The notes under the pieces: generated by a model
Databases searched by the model: none
Seen by the model: the letters and a program-made list of their open reading frames with translations, nothing else
Told to the model about the DNA's origin: nothing
Shown here: positions 34,650 to 45,600 of the stretch, in pieces
Layout: each line of letters starts with the position of its first letter
How positions within the stretch are numbered: position 1 is the first letter of the stretch
Position numbers and translations under genes: made by a program
DNA from: Atopsyche davidsoni
Taxonomy: Eukaryota > Arthropoda > Insecta > Trichoptera > Hydrobiosidae
Assembly: GCA_022113835.1 (NCBI GenBank)
Contig: JAILWY010000028.1
Coordinates: 4,935,001 to 4,999,000, forward strand
Length of the DNA stretch: 64,000 nucleotides
Direction of reading: 5' to 3'

Positions 34650-34800
34650 ACAAAAAAATATCTGTATCGCCGTTCACTGCGACGTACGTCGCGCCCGCCG
34701 CTCGGGGCTGCCCGCTCGCTGGCGAAGGAGACGCGGCGTCGCGGGGACGTCGGAGATTGCTTCGGACACGCCCACATATGATCGATTTTGAAGCTAGCCG
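34650..34800. promoter_or_regulatory. CG-rich block near the 5' end of Asator
   Basis: Dense in CG dinucleotides (GACGTACGTCGCGCCCGCCG and following) within AT-rich surroundings. It lies upstream of the traced Asator exons and just 3' of the candidate first exon. It could be a promoter-proximal or 5' UTR element. No specific site is recognisable. Confidence 0.3.
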
Positions 34801-35128
34801 TAACCGTAACTCTTTAATGACAATAGCATTAAAACATGAGCGCAACCTTGACAGTTGACTCGCCGAGGTATTAAAACTGATTCACAGCGACTCGTATCGC
34901 TTCGGTTGAATATGCAACAATATACACACGAGAGACGAAATCCGAACTTAATATGACAGCAGTATTCCCAAATTAGAAGATTCACTTAAACTGGCGTCGA
35001 GCCCACTACACACTGCTTCGTTAGGACGCAGAGGCACAGATCGAGCCTCCGCGTGTTTCTCCGACCTCCACCATTCACATTCGCGAACAAAAACGTCAAA
35101 TATACCGAAATAATAAGGCTTTCCTTAC

Positions 35129-35180
35129 TGGTCAGACTTTCCGGAATCGATACAACGGCCATGTTACGATGATTTTCCAC
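35129..35180 (-). CDS. Asator: candidate alternative first coding exon of Asator
   Basis: A minus-strand frame starts at an ATG at 35,180-35,178, with a second ATG at 35,162-35,160 in an AACATGG context, and runs to a strong GTAAGG donor. It ends with one base over, which fits exon 2 (31,260-31,374, needs one base) and keeps the frame open into the kinase. Joined to exon 1 it would go out of frame, so it would be an alternative to exon 1. It lies in a CG-rich area, as expected near a promoter. There is no protein similarity I can recall. Confidence 0.4.
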
Positions 35181-35319
35181 TGCGCAGTGAAGTTAGCGCT
35201 GATAGTGACATGCAATGTTTTGTCGATATTCTATTCGTAGTGAGATCGATATTCCGTGAAAATATCGTCAATGCATAAAATTGATTGCACTATTTAAGAA
35301 GAAACAAATTATCTTCAAA

Positions 35320-35475
35320 AATAGTTTTTTTTACACGTATTTTTCATAATGAAAAAAAAGAATTTCGTGTACTCTATATCATCTAACCCACATGTCGTAA
35401 GCCGCACAACCTGCGCGCAGGACCAGGGGATAGCCATTCACGGCATTGTAAGCATAGTCCTTACTACTATTGTAT
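35320..35475 (+). repeat. dispersed repeat, copy 2 of a pair
   Basis: Second copy of the repeat at 33,930-34,085, diverged by several substitutions and a small insertion. No coding potential. Confidence 0.6.
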
Positions 35476-35479
35476 CAAA

Positions 35480-36665
35480 CTTTCACCGAAACTTTCAATT
35501 TGACACAAGAATGAAATAAAAATTAAGTTTGCTAACCGAAGAACACAAAGTGTTCTTTATGATGTGATCATATTCCGATGATATTATAGACGTCGACTTA
35601 GCCTAATCCGTGAGAAGAGCACAAGCAGATAAAAACAAGTAAATTTGTCGAACGAACTGTTATAGTAATTCTTTAGCAGTTAAGAATAATAATTTATGTC
35701 GATATATAATTATGCGTAATTTTTTGTATTCGATATTCAGCCCGGTCAGTGGACATCACTAGCGTGCGTAGTGCAATGGTGTGAGTGTACACGCACGCGG
35801 GACCTCGTGTATGTTATTTATAAACTACGAGTGTGTGTGAACAAGCAGCGTGAAGTTGGCCACGAGACACCATCAGCTGTGCGGCAGAGACGTGAGCTTG
35901 GCTGCAAATGCAGTTGATGAACCAGGAAAGGTGGCGACAATATCGTGGATGCATCTGCATCGACGATTATAAATGTATAAATATATACCTACCCACATAC
36001 CCACAGAATATATTCAGCATTTACAATAAGTGTAGATTAAAGCTGTGATTTTAAATTATACTATAGAACTTATTAAAATTATTTCTACTATACGTACACA
36101 CGTGCTATATTTACGACCCATACTATAATAAAATATTTTTTTAATGTTTTTAATGAACTTACAATGAACTTACTTTTTTTATGGGAGTACAATAGATTCG
36201 TATCAGGATAAAATAATATGAGTTTATAATTTTTTCGATACTGTATAGTTTCAAATATAAATGGGAAAACGTTTAGAGAAAAACCGTTTTGCAGATTTTC
36301 TGTGAACGAAGGTCGATGCGTATTTTCTCATGGCTTTTTGTGCGTTTACAAAATGCGGTTATTGAGGGCGTTTTCAAATTGTCTCAGCCCGGATGTCTCC
36401 CGCTCGTGGATAAAAATATGAAAATAAAATAAATAACGAAAAATTAAAAAGCTAGCTGCAACAATCGTGCACAGTTTTGGACAATTTCCACAGGTTTTTT
36501 TTTCAATGCGCTGGCATGCGAATAAAGAAATGAATTCTTCGACATTGGCATGAGTGAGTAAAAACTCAAAAAAAAAAAAAAAATTATATATTTACATTAA
36601 ATCTACTTTTAATAAAATCTACGTTTACGTAGATTCGTCAATCTGCACTTTTTGTCGCATATTAC
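35480..36665. other. no gene seen
   Basis: AT-rich sequence with a somewhat CG-richer stretch near 35,750-35,900. No frame, RNA gene or element end that I can support. Confidence 0.5.
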
Positions 36666-36689
36666 CCACTATCATTCGACTATTAATCA

Positions 36690-37010
36690 ATAGCTCCTCG
36701 CTCTCCCCATTCTGTGACCTGAGCCGTGTGAAGGATCGGTAATGGAGTAGTGGACTTGGATGTGGTCTGGAAGTATCTTGTAGAGGTAAGGGGCTCCTGA
36801 TGTCTAAATCTGAATATCAGATTTGAGTTCCAGAGCTTCGTGAGGAAAGGATTGTAGTATATAATAATGCTATTGGGCAGCAGCAAAACGTAGATTTTTT
36901 CGTTGATTATGGCTTTTAGGTTATGTAGGTAATATTTGGGTTTGAGCATATGTTCAATGTGATGATCACCAGCCTCACCTGAGGAGAGCCACGCGAAGAA
37001 GAAGATCATC
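36690..37010 (+). repeat. SINE-like element copy
   Basis: In order: CTCCCCATTCTGT, GGAGTAGTGGACTTGGA, AATGCTATTGGGCAGCAGCA, then CCTGAGGAGAGCCACGCGAA with a GAAGAAGAAG tail. It is one of several copies in the right half of the window. A 108-codon minus frame across it is a by-product. Confidence 0.7.
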
Positions 37011-37295
37011 GTCCCCAGCTGCGCTTTTCTTCGTGTCTCGTGTACTTGTCTTTACATACACGACAAGCAAATACACTTAAATTATAATAGTGAATTGCTT
37101 GTACCTATAAAGATTATTTACACGGCCCAGGGTGGGTGGGAATATGAAGAGAATTTATTTTTTCAGCAGAATTTAAATTGACCCATAAATCAAGGCAATA
37201 ACTACGTCATATTATTTTTTAGTTGCCAAGAGCTCTCGTGCTAGCCACAGAGGCGAGTGAAGGAGACTCTAAATGCAAATGAAGTATACAGCAGG

Positions 37296-37330
37296 GGTGG
37301 CCAACTTTTGTGTCGGGATAATTGCAGATT
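37296..37330. mobile_element. solitary hAT end
   Basis: CAGGGGTGGCCAACTTTTGT matches the ends of the MITEs at 39,890 and 42,710, but no facing right end is found nearby. Probably a truncated copy. Confidence 0.5.
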
Positions 37331-37429
37331 AACCCACCCTTAGCCCATTAACCCATCCATAGCAGGCACGCGGAGAAGGGGAGGAGTTTTTGGATGCAAT
37401 AACAAGTCCATGTACCACCAAAGCCCCAC

Positions 37430-37925
37430 GAACAGTATCTCGTTGAAGATACAGCAAGGATCATATCATGATGAGGAGTAAAAGCAGTACCTTGAGACTT
37501 TTTATAGGGTTATCGATTTAGCAAGTAATATCTTGATTGATTATCCGATGCTAGGAATTACGTGAAACCTCTGCTAGACCTGTTCTGACCTGCTAATCTC
37601 GTCGAAGACATAGTAAGGATCCTATCATGATGAAGAGTAAAAGCAGTACCTTGAGACTTTTTATAGGGTTATCGATTTAGCAAGTAATATCTTGATTGAT
37701 TATCCGATGCTAGGAATTACGTGAAACCTCTGCTAGACCTGTTCTGACCTGCTAATCTCGTTGAAGACATAGTACGGATCATATCATGATGAAGAGTAAA
37801 AGATTTGATTTGATGACTTGATTGATTGTCTGATGATAGGGATTACGTGAAGCCTCTGCTAGACCTGTTCTGACCTGCTAATCTCGTTGAAGACACATAG
37901 TAAAGATTAAGAGTTGTTGATGTAC
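37430..37925. repeat. 159-bp tandem repeat, about three units
   Basis: TCATGATGA at 37,466, 37,625 and 37,784 gives two spacings of exactly 159 bases. Units share AGCAGTACCTTGAGACTTTT, TATCCGATGCTAGGAATTAC and GACCTGTTCTGACCTGCTAA. The third unit carries an internal deletion. Confidence 0.9.
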
Positions 37926-37984
37926 CAACAACCCAGTATCCATTTTGTGTGGACATCCCAAAGCTAATTATTAGAGGGGCTAGG

Positions 37985-38315
37985 TGTGTTATCCTGCTAC
38001 CCACTCTCCCCATTCTGTTGCTTGTTCATGGCTGCCATTCTATACCTTGAGATTGTGTTAAGGAGTAGTGGACTTGGAATGATCCTGGAATGATTGAAAT
38101 GGGGGGCTCCTGCTATTGTTACTTGCAGAAGGAGTATCAGATCTAAACGCCATAGTTTTGTTAAGAAAGTATTATATTATAATGCTATTGGGCAGCAGCA
38201 ATAAACAGATACACTGTAGAAGCACCCACTATGCTATTTTCCCCATAAAAAAAACATGAACACTGGCTCAGCATGAGTATATGCTCAGTGAAATGACCGC
38301 CTTTTCCGTCTTTAT
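37985..38315 (+). repeat. SINE-like element copy
   Basis: Nearly complete copy: CTCTCCCCATTCTGTTGCTT, GGCTCCTGCTATTGTTACTT, GGAGTATCAGATCTAAACGC, TATTGGGCAGCAGCAAT, then CTCAGCATGAGTATATGCTC. The GAAGAA tail is lost. It gives the best view of the 5' part, which has no clear tRNA-type A and B boxes. Confidence 0.7.
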
Positions 38316-38319
38316 GGAA

Positions 38320-39889
38320 TAGTGCTGAAAGTTAGCATTGCACTGTATTTAGTGAATTTTCTTTTACTTGTTTGATTTCCGGTTTCGCCAACCCCAAAAA
38401 GGCCAGTGGTGCCGCGTGGTTCGTCCATCCCATCGTTGCTATATCTGACGCATAAACAAACAAAAAGCAATAAACAGATGTCGGTCGAGTCGATGTTTCC
38501 TCAACCAATATAGTCGAGAGATAAACGCCTTTTTCTTAGAGTTTCATCATAAAATCACGAATTTCAGTGCATTAACAATTAGCACACTTAATAACACAAA
38601 CGAAAAAAAATAAACAGATTCACTTCAAAATATTTATAATTTTTTAAATAAAATAACTCATAGCTCAATTAAATGTATCCACTATAAAAATGACGTCACC
38701 CTTGTAAAATATTTTTCTAAGGCTCTTAATATTATTTTTGATTTATTACAAAGTAAAAATCTTATATACACTTAAACGTTAAATCTTTAATTATTCAATA
38801 GATAATGGCCAAATAATTTTTAATTAGTAGGCCTAGTAATTTATTTTTGAATACAACAATTTTTTAATAGCTTAAAGCTTTAGTTGCTTTTGTAACTAAT
38901 TGTTTATATTTTGGTTTAATTAGTTTTAGTTTCATTGATAACTAATTCTATACTGTGGAAACATTTTTTTGACTAATTAGGTTTAGTAACGTTATGCCAT
39001 TTTTCTGTAATTTCCAAGAATGATATACTGTAAATTATTAAATTTAATAGAGATAATGGTCGAGAGTGTTCTCAGACCTGATAAAATAAAATCGAGTCAT
39101 ATTTATTCCTGGTACAAGTAATTGAATCAATAAACCTATGATGCGCGTTTCGAGCTAATAATACCTATGATCTGTAAAAAGCTAACATCAATTTTGTATC
39201 GTAAAAATGACTCACCCCACTCTCCCCTATTATTAAACAAAATTATTCCTTCATATTATACTTGTAAAAAGCAGCACTGACCCAATGGCATCAGATCTCA
39301 TTATCACCTAATAACTTTATTATAAAAATAAATAAAAAATTCTAGACACAGGTGAGGTTACAATGCACACCTCTACGCCTATCGCGATTTGGAGTTGTAT
39401 CCAATTCAACCACAGTGCCACAATCCTTAAACGAGAGTTTGATTCGCAATAGGCTCATTGTTCCTGTATATATATTCCTTTCATATAATATGTGAATCGA
39501 TTATCTTAAAACGCAAGGGTGGATAAAAAGTGCGGTGCATTAAATTATAAAATTTAAAACTACTTATTTTAAATATAATATATTTTTTTTGATTGCAAAG
39601 TATAAAAAAAAAAAATTTACGACTGTTTTGTTTCACTAATCATACAAATTCTTTGAACAGGTATATATATATATATTTGCTGCCTTCTTCTATATAACAA
39701 AAATATATATTTATAATGTGTTTTTAGATATTTGATTCACACGTGAAACGACGAGAAAAACGTGATATTTGGACCCACACTTCACAGCTATAGCAGTAGC
39801 GATAAAGCATTATTCGTTTTATGTGTGAATCGATTATCCAAAAACATAATTATTCAGTTAAGCTTTGATATCGCATTGTATTTATACAG
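38320..39889. other. AT-rich repeat-derived DNA, no gene
   Basis: No supported gene. A motif TGTGAATCGATTATC occurs near 39,491 and 39,826, and TTCACACGTGAAACGACGAG near 39,736 recurs in diverged form near 43,951 and inverted near 44,695. A short TA run is at about 39,662-39,675. Confidence 0.5.
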
Positions 39890-40215
39890 CAGGGGTGCCC
39901 AACTTTTGTATCTATTTTTTATAATTAAAATAATATTTTTATAATTAAAATGTGTCGCGATCGAGTTGTTGTCATATGCGTAGTCTCACTGGGTAGAGAC
40001 AGGTAAGAAACACACACTTTTTCTGTAGACGAGTGTAGACGATCTATGGGTAGACAAGCAAAATAAACGCTCAAAAATACGTGAAAACAATATAAAGAAT
40101 TCATTTTCAATTTCGTATTAAAAATACACGAGAAAAAAAGACACGCAGCCAGCGATCGACCGAAATCGGCTTCGTCTCGACTTCGACTTCGCGATCGACT
40201 CGTTGGCCACCCCTG
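39890..40215. mobile_element. hAT-type MITE, 326 bp
   Basis: The left end CAGGGGTGCCCAACTTTTG and the right end GTTGGCCACCCCTG are imperfect inverted termini of the hAT CAGGGGTG type. The interior is dominated by short CGATCG-rich motifs near the right end, as in other nonautonomous hATs. The flanking 8-mers do not match well. No transposase. Confidence 0.75.
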
Positions 40216-40505
40216 GTGTACCTGTGGAATCTGATAAGTGCATTGACTTGCTAGCATTGCCATAAGGTCAGCACACCTGACACCGTTGCCAGAATGTGAA
40301 ACGGTTGCAGTACACGGCTGATGAATCCAATGACTCCATGTCGTTGTGAAGTCATGGCATGGCGCCACGTGCCGGCCATTCCACTTGTACGATTGCATAA
40401 TTCGCCATCTGATCTAGTATTATTGATTCTGATCCACGGCGACTGTTCTAAACTAACCCAACCCTCCACATCTATTGTCTGACGAAGACGCTACATACAA
40501 TAAAT

Positions 40506-40695
40506 CAGGAGTCCCCAACGTTTCTGCACCCTAGAGCACATTCTAGAGTGCCCGTCGGGCGGCGGGCACCATTTATTTTTTCAAGGTATATTTTTGTAGT
40601 AATGATACAAATAATGCACAAAAGAATATTACGGGCACACGTAAAATAGTCGGCGGGCGCCATGGTGTCCGCGGGTATAAGGTTGAGGACCACTG
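40506..40695. mobile_element. hAT-type MITE, 190 bp, with exact target duplication
   Basis: Ends CAGGAGTCCCCAACG and GGTTGAGGACCACTG are imperfect inverted repeats. The exact 8-bp duplication CAATAAAT lies at 40,498-40,505 and 40,696-40,703. The interior is GC-richer (GGGCGGCGGGC). Probably a recent insertion, since the duplication is intact. Confidence 0.88.
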
Positions 40696-41029
40696 CAATA
40701 AATTATTGCTCCAATATTGACCATATTTTGGAGCAATAACGGCCATGGACCACAAAAAATAATAAATTTTATCTTCGAAACACATGGCCCGCTAATCAAT
40801 ATAAACAGCGTATTTTCTGCAGTGTTTTTTTTACGTGGTATATTTAATCAACCTTGCTTTATATACCGACTCCTCCTCAATAATCTGTAGCCCATTTGGC
40901 CGATACAGCAAGCGTTAACAGGTCTGAGTGATGTCCATCATCGCCGGTGCGAGCTGAGCCAGCTTGACTTGATCAGAATTAGACGATGTACCTGCTCCCC
41001 ATAGTCTTCTAAAACTTCTAAGTCTTCTT

Positions 41030-41173
41030 CTTCCCTGCTCTCCCCATTCTGTCGCTTGTGCATGGGTGCTGGTAATTGAGTGATTGTATAATGATTTGCT
41101 CTGAAGTACTTTGCCGAGGTGGTGGGGCTTTTGCTATTGTCACTGTAGCTTGCTGCAGGAGTATCAGATCTTA
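41030..41173 (+). repeat. SINE-like element, 5' part
   Basis: CTCTCCCCATTCTGTCGCTT, then CTTTTGCTATTGTCACTG and GCAGGAGTATCAGATCTTA. It is interrupted by the 550-bp family, and its 3' part resumes near 41,815. Confidence 0.65.
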
Positions 41174-41778
41174 AGGGTCTTGCTACCTAACCTTGCTTGG
41201 TGTCTGCCACAAAAAAAGCACCGTTTTACCTGGCGAAATCGTGTCATTTGATTAATTTAATTGTCACTTTATTTTTGTATATCGAAAATTGATTTTTTTA
41301 TACAGTATCAAAAAAACTATAAATTATATTTATCAATTTTTTGCTATTAAATTAGCGTTCATTTTCAGGGTAAAATAAAATCTTGAAGATGTTGAAAAAT
41401 TTGATAAAACGACGACTTTTCAAAACCAAAGTTTGTTAAAGAGTTTTTTTTTTTTAAAATTATTAATTTAATAAGACGCACTTTAAGACCCAATTTATAT
41501 TTAATATTTTAATTTCAATTGATTAAAAAACTTTTAAACGTTTAAGACTCTTAGAACAGGGACATGACGAATCTCCAAATTCCTACACTTCAATCGGAAA
41601 AACACATATTTATCATATTAAAAGTAAATTTACAAGAAATAAAAATATATTTTGTTCGAAAAAAGGCATGTACCTAACTTTTTGCATTTAAATTTTGTTG
41701 ATTGGTGCAGTCGATTTTTCGCAAAACGGACCAGAAAATGATCTAAAAAACTCGAGTATGGGACTTAGGCCCTTGTAA
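41174..41778 (+). repeat. 550-bp dispersed family, copy 1
   Basis: Begins around AAGGGTCTTGCTACC and contains TACCTGGCGAAATCGTGTCA, CGACGACTTTTCAAAACCAA, CAATCGGAAAAACACATATT and TCGATTTTTCGCAAAACGGA. It ends near TATGGGACTTAGGCCCTT. Other copies are at 54.92, 57.38 (inverted) and 62.2 kb. No conserved protein: the start of the frame open in two copies is mutated here. Confidence 0.85.
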
Positions 41779-41794
41779 GGAAACGATTATATAC

Positions 41795-41905
41795 GCAGAT
41801 GCAGTGTATTTTTCCTTTAGAAAACCATGAACACTGACTCAGCATGAGTATATGCTCTCTGAAATAGTCGCCAACCTCCTGTGAGGAGAGGCACGTGATG
41901 AAGAA
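41795..41905 (+). repeat. SINE-like element, 3' part
   Basis: AAACCATGAACACTGACTCA, GCATGAGTATATGCTCTCTG, then CGCCAACCTCCTGTGAGGAG and a GATGAAGAAG tail. Matches 57,235-57,365 on the opposite strand. Confidence 0.7.
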
Positions 41906-42164
41906 GGGTCTACAGAAAAAGAGCCATTGGAAGAAGCAGCTGGAAGTCGCGAAGAAGAAGTCATTTTCGTCTTAGTTTAAGTGATATTTCATACGTAAAA
42001 AAAGAAGTAGGAGACACTTTTACCATCGTCAAGACGATGTGACGCGTTTTTTTCACGGTCAACCCATGGTGTTTTAATGATTCTCATCTGCATTCTTCGG
42101 TGTCTACGATAAGCTGTTTTGGTCAAAAATAAATATCGCATCATACAGCTGATAGTCCAAGGGA

Positions 42165-42300
42165 AAACCTCAATTGGAAAGAGGAATTAGTGAGACTGGC
42201 CCAGGGTAGAAATATATTCGATGTAATGGTCGACAACCTCCTGCGAGGAGTGGCGCTAGAAGAAGAATTATTGAGAGCAGTGCATGCGTCACCTGTTGTG
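42165..42300 (+). mobile_element. non-LTR retrotransposon 3' end fragment
   Basis: Reads NWKEELVRLAQGRNIF and MVDNLLRG in one frame, then a GAAGAAGAATT tail. This resembles the C-terminus of insect endonuclease/reverse-transcriptase proteins. Short and decayed. Confidence 0.55.
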
Positions 42301-42480
42301 ATTTTTTGTTTATTTTTTTTGGTTTATGCCGACGGGAAGGTCGGCGGATGTAAACTCATCATTAGGGTCAAGGTGGCCCCGATGGGAGCGGGGACTCCCG
42401 AAATAAACCCGTTGAATAATACAGCATGCAAGTCGAGTCCGGCTACCGACTCGCGACACATCCCTTAATAATTAACACAT
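42301..42480. other. GC-richer segment, unassigned
   Basis: Contains GTCAAGGTGGCCCCGATGGG and an AATAAACCCGTTGAATAATA segment. Possibly the 3' end of another retroelement. Not identified. Confidence 0.3.
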
Positions 42481-42709
42481 CCCTTCAGGGATGAAGATCC
42501 CACACGAGAAAAACATTTTAAAAAGCACCTGCGGCTCATCTAAAAATAAAAAATTATGAGCTTTTAAAAACAAAATTATTCATTGGGTAACTATGATTGA
42601 CTGGTTGCGAATTCGGGACAGAATTCTAGGTACGTCACTGTTATTATTGCTTATAGACACGCCACTGCTTTTTCACAGTATAAACACAAAATTTATCTAT
42701 ACGATAGAG

Positions 42710-42879
42710 CAGGGGTGGCCAAAGCGTCATCCGCGTATTATCTCTATAAACACATTTCTGATACACGTGCTGTATAAAATAATTACTTTGTATGTAGAAA
42801 TAATTATTTTTCTATAATTTTATCTATAATTTAAAAAAAAACAGGTCGTTCGTAGTGATCAAAAGTTTGGTCACCCCTG
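42710..42879. mobile_element. hAT-type MITE, 170 bp
   Basis: CAGGGGTGGCCAAAG and CTTTTGATC...GTTTGGTCACCCCTG style ends form inverted termini. The flanking 8-mers CGATAGAG and CGGTAGAA agree at 6 of 8 positions. No coding content. Confidence 0.8.
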
Positions 42880-42899
42880 CGGTAGAATTACTGCATAGC

Positions 42900-44080
42900 A
42901 ATATTAATAATACAATTAAATTATTGATGATAAATCACACTGGATTATTTCTGTACGAATCAATGAATGAGTGTCTCATTGTTTTCAGTTAAATAAGAAT
43001 TTAAAATAATTTTAATATGCCAGAAATGTTTTCAACTCAAATATTTACACCTCAATGAGCTTGATGATGTTTTAAATAGATATAATTATTAATGATATGT
43101 GACATGTTGAATTACATTTTAAAACACCATTGGACCGTCTCCAGTGCTTCGCGGAATTAATGAATAGGTGTCTCGTTTGCTTCGTCTTTGAAAAAATACG
43201 TTTTAAAGACTTTTAAGAAATTCACAATAAAAAAAAAAACATCTTCTAGAAAAATATATAACCTGGTTAGAGGAAATTCTGCAAAAGCAGGAAGAATATT
43301 TTTAAAAGAAATGAAATCCCAATTATCGCCGGTCTACTTTTTTGCTCCAAGACGGATCAATATAAGCTGATGAGTCAATACAACTTCGTCTTCAGTGTCG
43401 TTTAATTTTATTTCGAAAGCCGTGACTTGACTGGGTTTCCACGCCACGTGTTTCAAACCCGTGGCACGCGGCACCACATGTAAAAAAATGCTCCATGTGC
43501 CACATTGTTCGTGACGGGGCGTCGCTTTTGATTATGTGTCATGCCATGCGAACAGTGAAATAAGGACGCTCGATTGGAGCTCTAACGGTCGCGATTAGTA
43601 ATCATATTTTCAGTAACCTCATAAAAATAGAATTGTACTCTGTATCAGCTTCAAGAGCAGGAGACTTTTGAAGCCGGATAATATAATTAAACAGTATTTT
43701 AATCGATCGTTTCAACAGAATATATAGAGAAGAGTTATGACTATTTAGTTATAAACACTGAAGGAATAGGTGCAGGTAAGTAAGTCTTGAAACGAAGATT
43801 GAAACGTCTCCGGCATATGCTCCAAAACATGACCTCATGGTCAAAAAAAAAATATTTTAACCATTGAAATACAAGTCGTTTTTTTTTAAATTATTTCGTA
43901 CGCTACTAAGTATGCTGTAAATAAAAAAATAATAATTTATTTATTTATTTCACATGTGAAACGACGAAAAATACTAGATAAGTTTTTTCATCACACCCAA
44001 GTGCTTAGTTTGGTATGAGGTCTTTAAAATAAATGCAGTTTAGAAATTAAATATTTTTGACAAAAGTACTTGGTGGAATT
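42900..44080. other. no gene seen
   Basis: AT-rich sequence. A short GC-richer block (about 43,430-43,570, with CCACGCCACGTG and CCACATG..GCCAC words) could be a MITE remnant. No supported frame. Confidence 0.45.
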
Positions 44081-44081
44081 C

Positions 44082-44623
44082 CATTTTAATATTTTTGAGT
44101 AAAATACTCGAGTGTTTAACACTCTGAAAACACTCTGTTTGATAATGCTGACGCGAAAGGTTGGCGAAACCAGTCACAAATAAAAACGAGCACGTGGAAA
44201 ATCACTCAAGTATTTTATTATTACTAATATGATTAGGCATATGAGTTCATACATAGAAGATGATTTAAAGAAACTCTCATCGTGATTTGTGTGGGATTTG
44301 AACCCACATCCCTTGGCTCACATGGCCGGCGTACTTACCCTTGTACTAACGAATCACTTCCGTTTATCGAGAATTTTTAACAATCACACTCTACATATGA
44401 ACCAATGTGCCCAGGTCAACCAATATTTAGTGATTTGCATGCACTGGACTTTTTGAACAAAGTAACAAGTAACATCTGGATATTATTTTTAAAATTTATT
44501 AATTTAGCCAAAACGCCATATTAGTAATAATATAATAAACCCGCAATGGGTAATAAATACGCATCTGATTGACGTTTAATAAAAAAATAGACATCAAGTA
44601 TTTTACTCAAAAATATTAAAATG
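44082..44623. mobile_element. terminal-inverted-repeat element containing a tRNA-like segment
   Basis: A 27-bp inverted repeat is identical at both ends (44,082-44,108 and 44,597-44,623; begins CATTTTAATATTTTTGAG). The interior holds the tRNA-like structure at 44,282-44,357 and sequence shared with the palindrome at 56.85-57.06 kb. No transposase. The target duplication is not clear. Confidence 0.6.
44282..44357 (-). other. tRNA-like structure (tRNA-derived SINE head or tRNA pseudogene)
   Basis: On the minus strand: GTGATT pairs with AATCAC (6 bp of acceptor stem); a 4-bp D stem GTAC/GTAC; a perfect T arm GTGGG-TTCAAAT-CCCAC; an A-box-like TTAGTACAAGGG and a B box GGTTCAAATCC with normal tRNA spacing; total 76 nt. 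The anticodon stem is broken to 3 bp and the base before the anticodon is A rather than T. It is therefore not a normal tRNA gene, but pol III promoter elements look intact. Confidence 0.55.
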
Positions 44624-44689
44624 CAGTTTACTTGCGACAAAAATAGCGAAGGCGTGCGTTCGACTGTGTCGCAAAAATTTTTCCGTAGA

Positions 44690-44880
44690 CTTTTCTCGTC
44701 GTTTCATCCGTGAATGGACTGCCTGAGTGTTGTACGGCTGACTTCCACGCTTTGAAGCGGGGAGACGCTCCGGCCTGTAGTATTATGATGCTGTACTTGA
44801 TCTACTGGTCCACATAAACCCCAAGGCCGGGTCCGCATCAGGTGGTGGGTATTGCGTGTCCCAGGGGCGGACTGGCAATT
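44690..44880. other. GC-richer block with a possible hAT end
   Basis: A GC-richer segment ending at CAGGGGCGGACTGGC, a hAT-like terminus. A possible partner (ATCCGGCCCTG near 46,655) lies 1.8 kb away across other repeats. Unproven. Confidence 0.3.
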
Positions 44881-45097
44881 ACAAATAATAAAAAATAAAA
44901 AAAAAAACACTTATTTCCATCGCATTTGTATTCAAAGACTTTGACGGGTGATTTTTTTGGGTCGCGCAAAAAACGAACCGCAGCGGCAAAAAGTGCCCAA
45001 ATCGAGTTCAAATCGCACAGATTGTATAAAATATTATTTATTAATTGATAACGTATGACTCAACGAATTATAATTGACATCGGTAATTTTAGAGCAT

Positions 45098-45470
45098 AGG
45101 CTCCCAAACTATTTTCGTATACAGGGTGCGCCATATTTCATGTCGGTATGTAAACATTGAATAATTGTTTATTTTTTTGTAAGAAGGTTTACAAATGCAC
45201 TGAAATCCTTTTTCGTGTAGTATGAAGATGGAAAAGTTATCAAAAACCTTCTTGAGATGGTCCATAATGTAGGATTAACAGCATTATTATGTAAGTGCAC
45301 AGGTTCAATCTGTGTTCAATTATGACATTTACGGAATGCCTAAATATTGGTGATGACCTGCTTAAATGGGATCTACTCTCGTATATCATTTACAGTTCGT
45401 GGACCCAATTTAATTTTTCACTGCCATCGACCCCTTGAAGGGCGAAATCGAACCCCTGGGGGTCGATATT
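45098..45470. mobile_element. hAT-like remnant, copy 1
   Basis: Starts TAGGCTCCCAAACTATTTT and runs to TTTACAGTTCGTGGACCC. It shares interior words (GTAAGAAG, CACTGAAA, GTGATGACCTGCT) with 55,895-56,475. A fragment of the GTGCGCCA MITE is embedded at its left (45,124-45,160). Confidence 0.5.
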
Positions 45471-45489
45471 GACCACTTTGAGGAGTCTT

Positions 45490-45600
45490 CTTCTACATCA
45501 AGTAGTGCCTTTCCTCAGAGGAGGTCAGCTACCATGTCACTGAGAATATACTGTACCAGTATTCATGGTTTTCTAAGGAAAAAAATAGCGTAGTGGGCCA
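45490..45600 (-). repeat. SINE-like element, 3' part (inverted)
   Basis: Reverse complement of the family tail: CTTCTTC, CCTCAGAGGAGGTCAGCTAC, CACTGAGAATAT, CATGGTTTTCTAAGGA. The rest of the copy continues into the tandem array to the right. Confidence 0.65.

Noticed and set aside
36683..37009. 108-codon minus frame at 36.7-37.0 kb
   Set aside because: It is the antisense of a SINE-like copy and similar frames appear only in other copies.
39925..40398. 157-codon minus-strand frame, the longest in the list
   Set aside because: It runs through a hAT MITE and its right boundary; the peptide has no known similarity and crosses the element end.
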